Below, in pieces: positions 1 to 8,033 of a DNA stretch of 64,000 nucleotides. The position numbers were made by a program, and so were the translations under genes. The notes beneath the pieces are model-generated. The model was not told the origin of the DNA. It made no database searches and saw nothing but the letters and a program-made list of their open reading frames with translations. Source of the stretch: Conexivisphaera sp049976725 (GTDB lineage: Archaea; Thermoproteota; Nitrososphaeria; Conexivisphaerales; Conexivisphaeraceae); assembly GCA_049976725.1 (NCBI GenBank), contig JBMFHR010000004.1:5444-69443 (forward strand). Direction: 5' to 3'. The first letter of the stretch is position 1. Each line of letters opens with the position of its first letter.

Positions 1-292
1 CCGCCAGGAGCGGGGCCGCGGAGCGCACCAGCCCGCTCCCGAGCAGGTCGGAGAACGTGGCGAGAGCCCCCACCTCCAGCTGGCCATCCTCAGCCCCGCG
101 CACGTACCTGAGCTCGCCCAGCCCGGAGAGGTCCAGCAGCTCCGGCTCCTCGATCGCGCCGGACCTGAGCATGATCGAGACGTCGGTGGCGCCCGCGACT
201 GGCCTCGCCGAGGCCTCCCGGGACGATAGGTGCTCGAGCGCCCCGGAGAGGGAGGAGGGCCTCTCGACGCGGATCTCGGAGCGGGGCCTCAA
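1..292 (-). CDS. FAD-binding subunit of a molybdenum hydroxylase (CoxM/XdhB type), 5' part only
   Basis: This is the N-terminal part of the medium (FAD) subunit of the xanthine dehydrogenase/aerobic CO dehydrogenase family, which passes electrons between the molybdenum and Fe-S subunits. The frame, read directly on the minus strand, contains the family pattern PVAGATDVSIMLRSG followed by ELRYVRG and QLEVGALATFSDL, as in the FAD-binding domain. The TTG start at 292 overlaps the TGA stop of the [2Fe-2S] subunit gene (TTGA), indicating translational coupling. The gene runs off the left edge; the catalytic large subunit is not visible, so the substrate (CO, aldehyde, xanthine or other) cannot be told. 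Confidence 0.8.
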   Translation of the reverse strand, partial: MRPRSEIRVERPSSLSGALEHLSSREASARPVAGATDVSIMLRSGAIEEPELLDLSGLGELRYVRGAEDGQLEVGALATFSDLLGSGLVRSAAPLLA

Positions 293-768
293 GGCCGCGC
301 TTCCCCCGCCCTGAGGATCGCCCTGACTATTCTGGGGTAGGCGCCGCACCTGCAGATGTTGCCCGATATGGACTCGAGGACCTCGTCCTCCGAGGGAGGC
401 GTCCCCCGGTGACGCGAGTCCCTGAGGAGAGCGTACGACGCGACGAGGAACCCGGGCGTGCAGTAGCCGCACTGCACCGCGCCCTCCCCGACGAACGCGT
501 CCTGGAGGGCGCGGAGGAGCGGATCGCCGGAGAGGCCCTCCAGCGTGACCACTTCGCGGCCCTCCACCTGGGAGGCCAGGACGGTGCACGAGGTCACGGG
601 CCTCCCGTCCAGGAGGACGGTGCACGCGCCGCACTCGCCGGTCCCGCAGCCGCGCTTCACGCTCCTGATCCCCAGCTCCCCCCTGAGCACGTCCAGGAGC
701 GAGGCCGCCGGCGGGACGCGGGCTGTGACGCGGGCGCCGTTGAGCGTGAACGATATCTCGGACCTCAA
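289..768 (-). CDS. [2Fe-2S] small subunit of a molybdenum hydroxylase (CoxS type)
   Basis: Small electron-transfer subunit of the CO dehydrogenase/xanthine dehydrogenase family. The plant-ferredoxin-like N domain has the cluster motif GCGTGECGACTVLLDG and the C-terminal four-helix domain has QCGYCTPGF and NICRCGAYPRI, giving the two [2Fe-2S] sites. About 159 residues, the normal family length. I chose the TTG at 768, about 29 nt from the shared TATA element, because it begins just before ISFTLNG as family members do; an ATG at 786 is in frame but lies only about 10 nt from that element. It is co-transcribed with the FAD subunit. Confidence 0.9.
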   Translation of the reverse strand: MRSEISFTLNGARVTARVPPAASLLDVLRGELGIRSVKRGCGTGECGACTVLLDGRPVTSCTVLASQVEGREVVTLEGLSGDPLLRALQDAFVGEGAVQCGYCTPGFLVASYALLRDSRHRGTPPSEDEVLESISGNICRCGAYPRIVRAILRAGEARP

Positions 769-792
769 GCCGCTGGCCGGAACCATTAAACC

Positions 793-803
793 TTATAATA
801 AAA
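793..803. promoter_or_regulatory. Shared bidirectional TATA element for coxS-like gene and pgk
   Basis: The AT-rich block TTATAATAAAA is the only TATA-like sequence in the divergent intergenic region. Its centre lies about 29 nt from the ATG of pgk (825) and about 29 nt from the TTG of the coxS-like gene (768), so one element could place both leaderless starts. Confidence 0.6.
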
Positions 804-824
804 GGATTGGCAGCTAGGGATGTT

Positions 825-2105
825 ATGAGATCCGGCTTCCGGCTGAGCGAGCTCGAGTTCCTGACCATGGACGACCTTGAGCCGGAGGGGAAGAGGCTGC
901 TCGTCAGGGTCGACATAAACACGCCCGTGGACCCGAAGACCGGGAGGCTGATCGAGCGCACGAGGATAGAGGAGGCCGCGGTGACGCTCAGGGCCCTGAG
1001 CAGGTCGAAGGTCGTGGTCTGCAGCCACCAGGGGAGGGTCGGCGAGAGGGACTTCGTGTCGCTGGAGGAGCACGCCGAGATACTCTCGGAGGTCCTCGGG
1101 AGGAGGGTCAGGTTCATCGACGACGTCATCGGGCCGGCCGCCAGGAGGGAGGCGGAGGCCCTGAGCGACGGGGAGGTCCTGCTCCTGGACAACCTGAGGC
1201 TGATGTCGGAGGAGACGCAGCAGTACGGCTCGGTGGAGGATGCCGCTAGGACGTACATAGTGCAGAGGCTGTGGAGGATGTTCGACGGCTTCGTCCTCGA
1301 CGCGTTCCCGACGGCGCACAGGGCGCACCCGTCAATAATCGGCTTCCCGTACTACCTGCCGACCGCCGCCGGCGTGCTCGTCATGAAGGAGCTCAAACAG
1401 CTCCAGAAGCTGGAGATTGTGCAGAAGGGGCCGTTCACGGCCGTCCTGGGGGGCAGCAAGGTCAGGGACAGGCTGGAGGCGCTCGAGGCCCTCCTGGAGA
1501 ACAGGAAGGCGGACAAGGTCCTGGTGACCGGGGTGCTTGCGCTCGTCTTCCTGAAGGCCGCCGACAGGTACAGGGGCAGGCTGGAGAAGGTGGACGACTG
1601 GGCCGTGTCGAAGGCCCGGGAGCTCCTCCAGAAGTACCCCTCGGTGATAGAGATGCCGAAGGACATGGCGATCCTGAGGGACGGGGCGCGCGCGGAGCTG
1701 CCGATCTCGGACCTGCCGCCCGACGCCCAGCCGCTCGACATAGGATCGAGGACAATCAGGGAGTACTCCAAGGTGATAAGGAGCAGCGGGACCGTCTTCA
1801 TGAGCGGCCCGCCCGGCGCCTTCGAGGTGGAGGGGTTCGACGTGGGGACCCGCGAGCTCCTCCACGCCCTGGCGGCATCATTCGGGACAACGATAGTCAG
1901 CGGGGGACACCTGGCCACGGCGCTGGACAGGCTGGGCCTGAGCAAGTGGATAGACCACGTGAGCTCCGCGGGCGGTGCGCTGATACAGGCGCTTGCAGGG
2001 AAGGAGCTGCCGCTCCTGAAGGCGCTGGAGTACTCGGCCAGGAAGATGAGGGAGGGCGGCTACAGGGAGTTCCTCGGGAGCAGAGCGGCCGCCCAGGGAG
2101 CGTGA
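825..2105 (+). CDS. pgk: Phosphoglycerate kinase
   Basis: Interconverts 1,3-bisphosphoglycerate and 3-phosphoglycerate with ADP/ATP in glycolysis and gluconeogenesis. The product shows the substrate-binding start RLLVRVDINTPVD, the TRI and SHQGR segments, AFPTAHRAHPS, the nucleotide-domain motif AVLGGSKVRDR, and the C-terminal GPPGAFE and VSGGHLATAL. About 426 residues, normal for archaea. I prefer ATG 825 over an in-frame TTG at 807 because the TATA element at 793-803 would start transcription almost exactly at 825. The downstream gene has its own promoter. Confidence 0.95.
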   Translation: MRSGFRLSELEFLTMDDLEPEGKRLLVRVDINTPVDPKTGRLIERTRIEEAAVTLRALSRSKVVVCSHQGRVGERDFVSLEEHAEILSEVLGRRVRFIDDVIGPAARREAEALSDGEVLLLDNLRLMSEETQQYGSVEDAARTYIVQRLWRMFDGFVLDAFPTAHRAHPSIIGFPYYLPTAAGVLVMKELKQLQKLEIVQKGPFTAVLGGSKVRDRLEALEALLENRKADKVLVTGVLALVFLKAADRYRGRLEKVDDWAVSKARELLQKYPSVIEMPKDMAILRDGARAELPISDLPPDAQPLDIGSRTIREYSKVIRSSGTVFMSGPPGAFEVEGFDVGTRELLHALAASFGTTIVSGGHLATALDRLGLSKWIDHVSSAGGALIQALAGKELPLLKALEYSARKMREGGYREFLGSRAAAQGA

Positions 2106-2117
2106 CGGCCCGCCAGG

Positions 2118-2124
2118 TTTTTAC
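2118..2124 (+). promoter_or_regulatory. TATA box of the esterase gene
   Basis: TTTTTAC lies 28 nt upstream (centre to start) of the GTG at 2149, supporting a leaderless mRNA and that start. Confidence 0.5.
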
Positions 2125-2148
2125 CGTGGGGGACGGAACCCCGGGGCC

Positions 2149-3093
2149 GTGCCGCTGGATCCCAAGCTCAGGGAGATAATACGCTCCTCGCCGCCCTCGC
2201 CGGCGGATCCCGACAGCGTCCCGGCGGAGGAGATCAGGAGGGCCGCGGACGCCAGGATGCTGGCGCTCCAGGGCGCCAAGGAGGAGGTGGGCTCCGTGGA
2301 GGACCTGTCGGCGAGGGGCAGGGAGGGCGACATCAGGGTCAGGATCTACAGGCCACGGGCCGGCGCGCGCGGGCTCCCGCTGGTCGTGTACTACCACGGG
2401 GGCGGGTTCGTCTACTACAGCGTGGAGACTCACGACAACATCTGCAGGCTGATCTCCAGGATGTCGGGCGCCGCAGTCATGTCGGTGGACTACAGGCTGG
2501 CCCCGGAGCACAAGTTCCCGGCGGCGGTCAACGACGCATACGACGCGCTCAGGTGGGCGGCGGAGAACGCGGGGAGGATCGGTATCGATCCTGGAAGGGT
2601 GGCGGTCGCGGGGGACAGCGCCGGCGGGAACCTGGCCGCGGCCGTCAGCCTCATGGCCCGCGACGAGGGCGCGCGCGACCTCATCAGGGCGCAGGTTCTC
2701 CTGTACCCCGTGCTCAACATGGTCGACATGTCGCCCTCCAGGTTCGAGTTCGCCGAGGGCTACCTGCTGGACGAGCGCATGGACAGGTGGTTCGTCCGTC
2801 AGTACCTGGCGGATCCGAGGGACGCGTACAGCCCCTACGCGTCGCCGATCCTGGCGAGCGACCTGAGCGGGCTGCCGCCCGCGCTCGTCGTGACCGCCGA
2901 GTACGACATGCTGAGGGACCAGGGCGAGGTCTACGCCCACAGGCTGAGGGCCGCCGGCGTGGACGCCACTGCCACGAGGTACCTGGGGATGACCCACGGG
3001 TTCCTGAGGTTCTACCCGGTCCTGCGGGCGGCGCGCGACGCGATCGCGCAGGTAGCGGGCTATCTCAGGGAAACGCTCAACGCGCCTGGCTGA
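2149..3093 (+). CDS. Alpha/beta hydrolase, hormone-sensitive-lipase/acetyl esterase family
   Basis: Predicted cytoplasmic carboxylesterase of about 314 residues. It has the oxyanion-hole motif YYHGGGFVYYS, the nucleophile elbow GDSAGGNLA, a DYRLAPEHKFPAA stretch typical of this family, the acid in the AEYDMLRDQ region and the catalytic His in MTHGFL. These features match archaeal HSL-type esterases that hydrolyse short-chain acyl esters; the natural substrate is unknown. GTG start 28 nt from a TATA box. It stands alone between pgk and the CBS gene. Confidence 0.9.
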   Translation: MPLDPKLREIIRSSPPSPADPDSVPAEEIRRAADARMLALQGAKEEVGSVEDLSARGREGDIRVRIYRPRAGARGLPLVVYYHGGGFVYYSVETHDNICRLISRMSGAAVMSVDYRLAPEHKFPAAVNDAYDALRWAAENAGRIGIDPGRVAVAGDSAGGNLAAAVSLMARDEGARDLIRAQVLLYPVLNMVDMSPSRFEFAEGYLLDERMDRWFVRQYLADPRDAYSPYASPILASDLSGLPPALVVTAEYDMLRDQGEVYAHRLRAAGVDATATRYLGMTHGFLRFYPVLRAARDAIAQVAGYLRETLNAPG

Positions 3094-3213
3094 CGCGCCC
3101 CGAATTGCCGCATCCCCTCCAATAGGCCCCGCGAGCGCCACTTCGCGGCCCTCTCTGACGGGCCGAATTGCGGCTCAAACGCTTTTAGGGGGTCCGATCC
3201 ATGATGGTGAGGG

Positions 3214-4377
3214 TTGAGCCTCGTCGAGTCGCTCAAGTCGATAAAGGTCGGGGACCTCGTCAGGAAGGACGTCGGCACGATCCGCCTGGACGAACCGCTC
3301 TCCAAGGCGCTGAGCAGGCTGAGCGAGGACGGCGTCATCCTGGTCGTGGACGAGGGGGGCAAGTACCAGGGGGTCCTCACGGAGAGGATGGCGATAAGGA
3401 CGCTGCTGGACCCCGCGACCACCAAGGTCAGGTCGGTGTACAGGAAGGCCCCGAAGGTATCGCCGGACGACGATGTATTGAAGGCCGCGAGGCTCATGAT
3501 GGAGAACGACCTCAGGTACCTGCCAGTGGCGTCGGGCGACTCCATCGTGGGCGTCGTGGGCGATGAGGCGGTCCTGGAGGCCGCCGTGGGCACGAGGTTC
3601 GGGAACCTCAGGGTGTCGCAGCTGATGACGTCAGATCCCGTGGCGGTCAGGGAGGACGACACCGTGGCGAGGGCGCTGTCGGTCATGCGCAGGGAGGGAA
3701 TATCCAGGCTGCCCGTGCTCCGCGGCGACAGGGTGGTCGGCGTCCTCACGATAAGGGACGTGCTGGAGAAGGTCCTGGGACCCAGGGCGGGCGTCGAGCA
3801 GGGCAGGGAAGGTCCCCTGAGCAGGCGCGTGTCCGACATAATGAGCCGCGACGTGGCGTCCGTGCTCCCGGACGACGAGGTGAGGAGGGCCGTCAGGATC
3901 ATGCTGGACAGGGACATCGCCTCGGTGGTGGTCACGGACGACGCGGGCAGGCTGAGGGGAATGCTCACGCGCTCGGACGTCCTGAAGGAGCTCGCGCGCG
4001 TGGGCGAGGAGGCGCCCCAGGTCGTCGTCCAGTTCTCGGTGAAGGACCCGGAGGAGTTCGAGAACGTGGAGGTGGACAGGGACAAGCTGAGGGATATGAT
4101 GAACGGGTTCCTGAGGAAGTACGAGAGCTTCCTGGGGCCGGCCCACATGACCGTCTACCTGAAGAGGCACAGGGAGAGGAGGAGGGGGAGGAGGCTCACC
4201 CACTGCAGGATACAGGTCAACGGCCCCAGGGGCGTGTTCGTCGGCGTGGGCGAGGGATGGGGCACCAGCCAGGCGGTCAGGAGCGCCCTGGACAGCGTGG
4301 CCAGGCAGGTGGAGAGGGCGAAGGAGGGCAGGGCGGTCGACAGGGCGCTGGTCGAGGAGATACTGGAGATGCTCTGA
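3214..4377 (+). CDS. Four-CBS-domain protein with a ribosome-hibernation-factor-like C-terminal domain
   Basis: About 387 residues. Residues about 10-255 form four CBS repeats (VGDLVRKDVGTI, VSPDDDVLKAARLMMEN, VSQLMTSDPVAV, VSDIMSRDVASV), which normally bind adenine nucleotides. The remaining ~120 residues (about 268-387) have the layout of the S30AE/HPF ribosome-binding fold: a strand, a helix ending LRKYESFLGP, strands HMTVYLKRH and CRIQVNGPRGVFVGV, then a helix with AVRSALDSVARQVERA. I infer an energy-sensing ribosome-silencing or dimerising factor; the CBS part is certain, the tail assignment is by pattern only. The TTG start lies 29 nt from a TATA box (3181-3187). Confidence 0.75.
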   Translation: MSLVESLKSIKVGDLVRKDVGTIRLDEPLSKALSRLSEDGVILVVDEGGKYQGVLTERMAIRTLLDPATTKVRSVYRKAPKVSPDDDVLKAARLMMENDLRYLPVASGDSIVGVVGDEAVLEAAVGTRFGNLRVSQLMTSDPVAVREDDTVARALSVMRREGISRLPVLRGDRVVGVLTIRDVLEKVLGPRAGVEQGREGPLSRRVSDIMSRDVASVLPDDEVRRAVRIMLDRDIASVVVTDDAGRLRGMLTRSDVLKELARVGEEAPQVVVQFSVKDPEEFENVEVDRDKLRDMMNGFLRKYESFLGPAHMTVYLKRHRERRRGRRLTHCRIQVNGPRGVFVGVGEGWGTSQAVRSALDSVARQVERAKEGRAVDRALVEEILEML

Positions 4378-4390
4378 CCGCGCATCGTGG

Positions 4391-4401
4391 ATAACTCTTT
4401 T
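4391..4401 (+). promoter_or_regulatory. Promoter of the SMC-kleisin-KITE operon
   Basis: A T-rich element (ATAACTCTTTT) centred about 30 nt before the GTG at 4427. No further TATA-like element is evident before 8599, so it may drive the whole five-gene overlapping operon. Confidence 0.45.
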
Positions 4402-4426
4402 TTCCCAGTTCAGGGGAACTCGCAGC

Positions 4427-4699
4427 GTGAAGGTCCTGGTGAGCCTCAGGAGCCTAGAGGTCCAACTTGCCGGCAGGGCGATAGTCTCGCCCGGCGCGAG
4501 GGAGGGCGAGGTGCTCGTGCAGGTGCCGGGGGAGTGGCCGGTGCTCAACTACTACCTGGAGGGGGCAGCCGCGGGCGACCGCGTGGAGCTCAGGTCGGCC
4601 TACAGGGAGGACGCCTACGGGACGTATGAGGTATCCATGCACGCGGTGATCGGGTGGCTCAGGGAGCTGGGAGTGGAGGCGGAGGTGCGCGAGGGATGA
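4427..4699 (+). CDS. Small protein of unknown function heading the SMC operon
   Basis: A 90-residue acidic protein; I do not recognise the family. It begins MKVLVSLRSLEVQLAGR, with alternating hydrophobics suggesting a small beta-rich fold, contains VLNYYLEG, and ends in a helix VIGWLRELGVEAEV. No cysteines, no signal peptide and no membrane segment. It is the first gene of an operon whose next stop/start overlaps (ATGA at 4696-4699) with the PfkB kinase and then the SMC, kleisin-like and KITE-like genes, so a link to chromosome organisation is possible but unproven. Confidence 0.7.
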   Translation: MKVLVSLRSLEVQLAGRAIVSPGAREGEVLVQVPGEWPVLNYYLEGAAAGDRVELRSAYREDAYGTYEVSMHAVIGWLRELGVEAEVREG

Positions 4700-5661
4700 C
4701 GTCCGTGGCGGCGGCGGGGGCCAGCAACTGGGACACGCTGATACTGTCCAGGGGGTTCCCGCGGCCCGGGGTCGGCGTGAGGGCGCTCAGCGTGCTGGAG
4801 TTCCCGGGGGGCAAGGCGGCCAACGTCGCCACGGCGGCGACCAGGATCCTGGGCAGGGGGGGAGGGGCCGTGATAAGCGCGGTGGGGGAGGACGAGTTCG
4901 GGAGGAGGCTGCTCAGGGGGCTCCAGGAGGAGGGCGTCGACGTCAGGGGGGTCTTCGTCATGGAGGAGGAGCCCTCGGGCAGGGCTTTCGTGGTGGTGGA
5001 CGAGGCGACCGGGGAGAACCTGATAATCTCCTTCCACGGCGCGCTCCTCAGGCTGGGGAGGGAGCACGTGGACCTGGCGGAGGTGAGGGACGCCGTGGAG
5101 AGCTCCAGGATCGTGGTCATCATGGACGTCCCCACGGGGTTCATGGAGGGGCTGGTGGACGCCGCCCTGGAGGCCGACAGGACGGTGCTGCTGGCCCCGG
5201 GGATAAAGGCCTCCGAGAACCCGGAGATGGTCAGGTCCCTCCTGAGGAAGGTGGACTACGTCGTGCTGAACGAGGGGGAGCTGGCAGAGCTGGCGGGGCC
5301 GGGGGATCCCATAGCGGGCGCAAGGGCCCTCGCCAGGGAGGGCGCGAAGGTCGTTGTGACGCTCAGCGGCAGGGGGGCGATCATCGCGGGCTCCGGCGAG
5401 CTGATAGAGCAGCCGGCGCTGGACCTGCAGAGGATGGGGCTGAAGGCCGTCAACACCGTCGGGTGCGGGGACGCGTTCATAGGCGTGTTCGCGGCCTTCA
5501 AGTCCGCCGGATCTGGCGACGCTGAGGCCCTCAGGAGGGCGAACGTGGCGGGGGCCTACAAGGCGACCAGGCTGGAGGTCCGCGGCAGCCCGACGCTGGA
5601 GCAGCTCCTGAGGTTCGAGGAGGCAGCGAGGGGGGCAGGGGCTCTGGTTGAGCCAGGGTGA
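4696..5661 (+). CDS. PfkB-family sugar/nucleoside kinase
   Basis: Ribokinase-fold kinase of about 321 residues. The first PfkB signature region is seen as FPGGKAANVATAATR and the second as NTVGCGDAFIG, where the final Asp is the expected catalytic base. The usual DTxGAGD is altered to NTVGCGD, a mild variation. The substrate could be a sugar, a sugar phosphate or a nucleoside; the sequence does not decide. ATG 4696 overlaps the previous stop (ATGA), and the 3' end overlaps the SMC gene by 14 bp. Confidence 0.85.
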   Translation: MTSVAAAGASNWDTLILSRGFPRPGVGVRALSVLEFPGGKAANVATAATRILGRGGGAVISAVGEDEFGRRLLRGLQEEGVDVRGVFVMEEEPSGRAFVVVDEATGENLIISFHGALLRLGREHVDLAEVRDAVESSRIVVIMDVPTGFMEGLVDAALEADRTVLLAPGIKASENPEMVRSLLRKVDYVVLNEGELAELAGPGDPIAGARALAREGAKVVVTLSGRGAIIAGSGELIEQPALDLQRMGLKAVNTVGCGDAFIGVFAAFKSAGSGDAEALRRANVAGAYKATRLEVRGSPTLEQLLRFEEAARGAGALVEPG

Positions 5662-7348
5662 GGGGCCGAGGCCGTTCATCAGGGAGGTCATACTGGAGGA
5701 CTTCATGAGCCACGAGTACAGCAGGGTGAGGCTGGCGCCCGGGCTCAACGTGGTGCTGGGGCCCAACGGGGCGGGCAAGTCGTCGATCCTCCTGGCCATA
5801 TCGCTCGTCATGGGCCAGAGCCACACGGAGAGGTCGCGCAAGCTGAGCGAGCTGGTGAGGTACGGGAGGGATCAGGCCAGGGTGACGCTCCTGCTGGACA
5901 ACTCCGAGAGGGACGGCAGGAGGCCGCTCCCCAGGAGGAGCGACATCATCAGGCTGTCCAGGATCATAAGGTCCACGGGCGAGTACTGGTTCGAGATCGA
6001 TTACCGCAGGGCGGACAGGCTGGAGGTGGTCGACATGCTCAGGGACCTAGGGCTCAACCCGGACAACCTGCTCGTGATAATGCACCAGGGACTGGTCGAC
6101 GAGTTCACCGCGCTGTCGCCCCAGGAGAGGCTGGAGCTGGTTGAGGAGGCCACGGGCATATCGGGGTACAGGATGAGGCTCGAGAGGGCGATGGAGCGCC
6201 TCGAGGGCGTGAGGGCCGAGGAGAGGGAGAAGGAGAAGCAGCTGGAGCAGCTGAGGGCCATGGAGGACCAGTGGAGGAAGCTCTACGAGAGGCTGGAGGA
6301 GAGGAGGGAGCTCGAGGAGGGGCTGAGGAGGGCGAGGATCGAGCTCGCCTGGGCGCGCGTCGCCAAGCTGGAGTCCACCCTGGAGAGGCTGAGGGCGAGG
6401 AGGAGGGAGCTCGAGGCTGAGGCCGAGGAGGACGGCAGGCTGGCGGCCGCGCTGGGCGAGGAGCTGGCGAGGCTGAGGAGGGAGCTCGAGGCGGCGCTGG
6501 ACGCGGGGGACAGGGGAAGGGTCCTCAGGGCGGTGGACGACATCGCCTACGACAGCGCGGAGAGGGCGCTCGCGGAGTACCGGGCGAAGCTGGCGCAGGA
6601 TGAGGCCAAGAGGATAGCGAGGGAGGAGGCACGCTACGGCGAGGAGCTCGAGGCCGCGAGGGAGGAGGCGGAGGGCGAGAGGCCGGCTAGCGTGAGGGAG
6701 GTGGAGGAGGTGGAGGAGGAGGTGAGGCTCCTGGAGGCCAAGGTGAGGGCGCTGGGCGACCTGCCGGACGACGTCGAGGAGTTCTACATGGACATAAAGT
6801 CCAGGCTGGAGGGCGTGAGGGCGAGGCTCGAGGAGCTGGCCCGCAACAAGGCCATGCTCGTCGAGGAGATAGGGAGGCGCATGGAGGTCTGGAGGAGGGA
6901 GGTGGACGCCGTGATAAGCGACCTGAACTCCAGGTTCTCGCAGCTCCTCTCCGCCGTGGGGGCAGCGGGCTACGTTAAGGTGAACTACGGCCAGTCGCCC
7001 TCCGATGCCGGGCTGGAGGTCTACGTCGGCTTCAGGGGCGTCGAGCCGGTCCTCCTGGACCCGTACAGGCAGAGCGGCGGCGAGAGGAGCGCCGCCGTCA
7101 CTGCCTTCCTTCTGGCGCTCCAGGGGAGGACGATATCGCCCTTCAGGGCGGTCGACGAGTTCGACGTCCACATGGATCCTTCGACAAGGACGACGTTCTT
7201 CAGGGTGCTCCACGATATGTTCAGGGAGGAGAAGGGGGTCCAGTACCTGGTCATAACGCCGGGCTATCCGAGCTTCGTGGACAGGGACGCGCACTACATC
7301 ATAGTCCAGAAGGTGGGGGGTGTCTCGGCTGTCGGCGAGGCGCCGTGA
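5648..7348 (+). CDS. Short SMC-family ATPase, Smc5/6-like head, no hinge or zinc hook seen
   Basis: About 566 residues, half the size of a normal SMC. The N-terminal head has FMSHEYSRVRLAPGLN and Walker A GPNGAGKS (about residues 39-46); the C-terminal head has signature QSGGERSAA, Walker B FRAVDEFDVHMDPS and the late motif QYLVITPGYPS. PFR-x-VDEFDxxMD and QYxxITP are typical of eukaryotic Smc5/Smc6 rather than of bacterial SMC or Rad50. Between the heads lies a Glu/Arg-rich coiled coil of roughly 250 residues with no clear hinge; the protein contains no Cys, so no Rad50-type zinc hook is possible. It is followed by kleisin-like and KITE-like genes with overlaps. Short SMC relatives such as coalescin exist in Sulfolobales; membership cannot be settled here. 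Confidence 0.85.
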   Translation: MSQGEGPRPFIREVILEDFMSHEYSRVRLAPGLNVVLGPNGAGKSSILLAISLVMGQSHTERSRKLSELVRYGRDQARVTLLLDNSERDGRRPLPRRSDIIRLSRIIRSTGEYWFEIDYRRADRLEVVDMLRDLGLNPDNLLVIMHQGLVDEFTALSPQERLELVEEATGISGYRMRLERAMERLEGVRAEEREKEKQLEQLRAMEDQWRKLYERLEERRELEEGLRRARIELAWARVAKLESTLERLRARRRELEAEAEEDGRLAAALGEELARLRRELEAALDAGDRGRVLRAVDDIAYDSAERALAEYRAKLAQDEAKRIAREEARYGEELEAAREEAEGERPASVREVEEVEEEVRLLEAKVRALGDLPDDVEEFYMDIKSRLEGVRARLEELARNKAMLVEEIGRRMEVWRREVDAVISDLNSRFSQLLSAVGAAGYVKVNYGQSPSDAGLEVYVGFRGVEPVLLDPYRQSGGERSAAVTAFLLALQGRTISPFRAVDEFDVHMDPSTRTTFFRVLHDMFREEKGVQYLVITPGYPSFVDRDAHYIIVQKVGGVSAVGEAP

Positions 7349-8033
7349 GAGGATAGCGGCGCGCGAGCGCATCGCGCTCCTGGTGGACGAGGTGGAGAGG
7401 GAGGGCAAGGACCCGTTCTCCGTGGACGTGGCCGGGCTCCTGGCGGACATGCGCGAGGACTACGACTCGGACGACGTGGACCTGCTCCTGGCGGACAGCA
7501 AGGCGATCGAGGCCCTCAGCCGCCTCGTGGAGATGCAGGACGAGTGGATAGAGGGGAGGCTCCTGGCATCCGTGTCGCCCGAGGCCCTCAGGAGGAGGGC
7601 GGAGGCCGCCGACGCGAGGGAGCTGGCCGAGGCGCTCTACTTGGCCCAGACGCCGACCGTCGGCGTCTCGAGCCTGGACGAGGAGTTCGTCGTGGAGGCG
7701 ATGAGGTACTGGGAGGGGCTCAGGGCGGCGAGGCCCCCGGAGGAGCGCGCGCTCAGGGAGTACCAGGGGGTCCCAGAGCTGGAGCCCGACTCGTTCGAGG
7801 GGGACCTGGAGTCCTTCAGGTCGAGGATCAGGGCGGCGCTGGAGAGGGGGGACGCCGAGCTCTGGGACCTCCTGAGCGGCGACAGGGAGTCCAGGGTGAG
7901 GGAGCTCTACCTGCTGGCGCACATGGTGACGCGCGGTGAGGTCGGACTCGAGTACGACCCCGAGCGCGACCGGTACCTCGTGACGGCGAGGCCGAGGGGA
8001 GGGGACGTCAGGTCGGTGGTGATAGAGGTTTGA
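7320..8033 (+). CDS. Kleisin-like subunit (ScpA/Nse4-type) of the SMC complex
   Basis: About 237 residues, very acidic, no membrane segment. The N-terminal ~75 residues fit a kleisin SMC-neck-binding domain: a helix, then DPFSVDVAGLLADM, then DVDLLLADSKAIEALSRLVEMQDEWIE, matching the ScpA pattern of a D-P-W/F-x-V/I-D motif followed by an amphipathic helix. The C-terminal ~60 residues (SRVRELYLLAHMVTRGEVGL and a terminal strand) resemble the small winged-helix cap that binds the other SMC head. The middle is a variable linker. GTG start overlaps the SMC gene by 29 bp. The assignment rests on pattern plus position. Confidence 0.65.
   Translation: MSRLSARRRERIAARERIALLVDEVEREGKDPFSVDVAGLLADMREDYDSDDVDLLLADSKAIEALSRLVEMQDEWIEGRLLASVSPEALRRRAEAADARELAEALYLAQTPTVGVSSLDEEFVVEAMRYWEGLRAARPPEERALREYQGVPELEPDSFEGDLESFRSRIRAALERGDAELWDLLSGDRESRVRELYLLAHMVTRGEVGLEYDPERDRYLVTARPRGGDVRSVVIEV

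Noticed and set aside
786..1328. Long open frames opposite to pgk and many other genes (for example minus 15842-19048 and minus 8983-9555).
   Set aside because: GC-rich sequence leaves antisense frames open; products are rich in Arg, Pro, His and Gly, resemble no family, and oppose clearly coding genes.
5648..7348. Rad50 or canonical chromosomal SMC.
   Set aside because: No CxxC hook (no Cys at all), no Mre11/HerA/NurA neighbours, half the length of canonical SMC, and Smc5/6-type head motifs.
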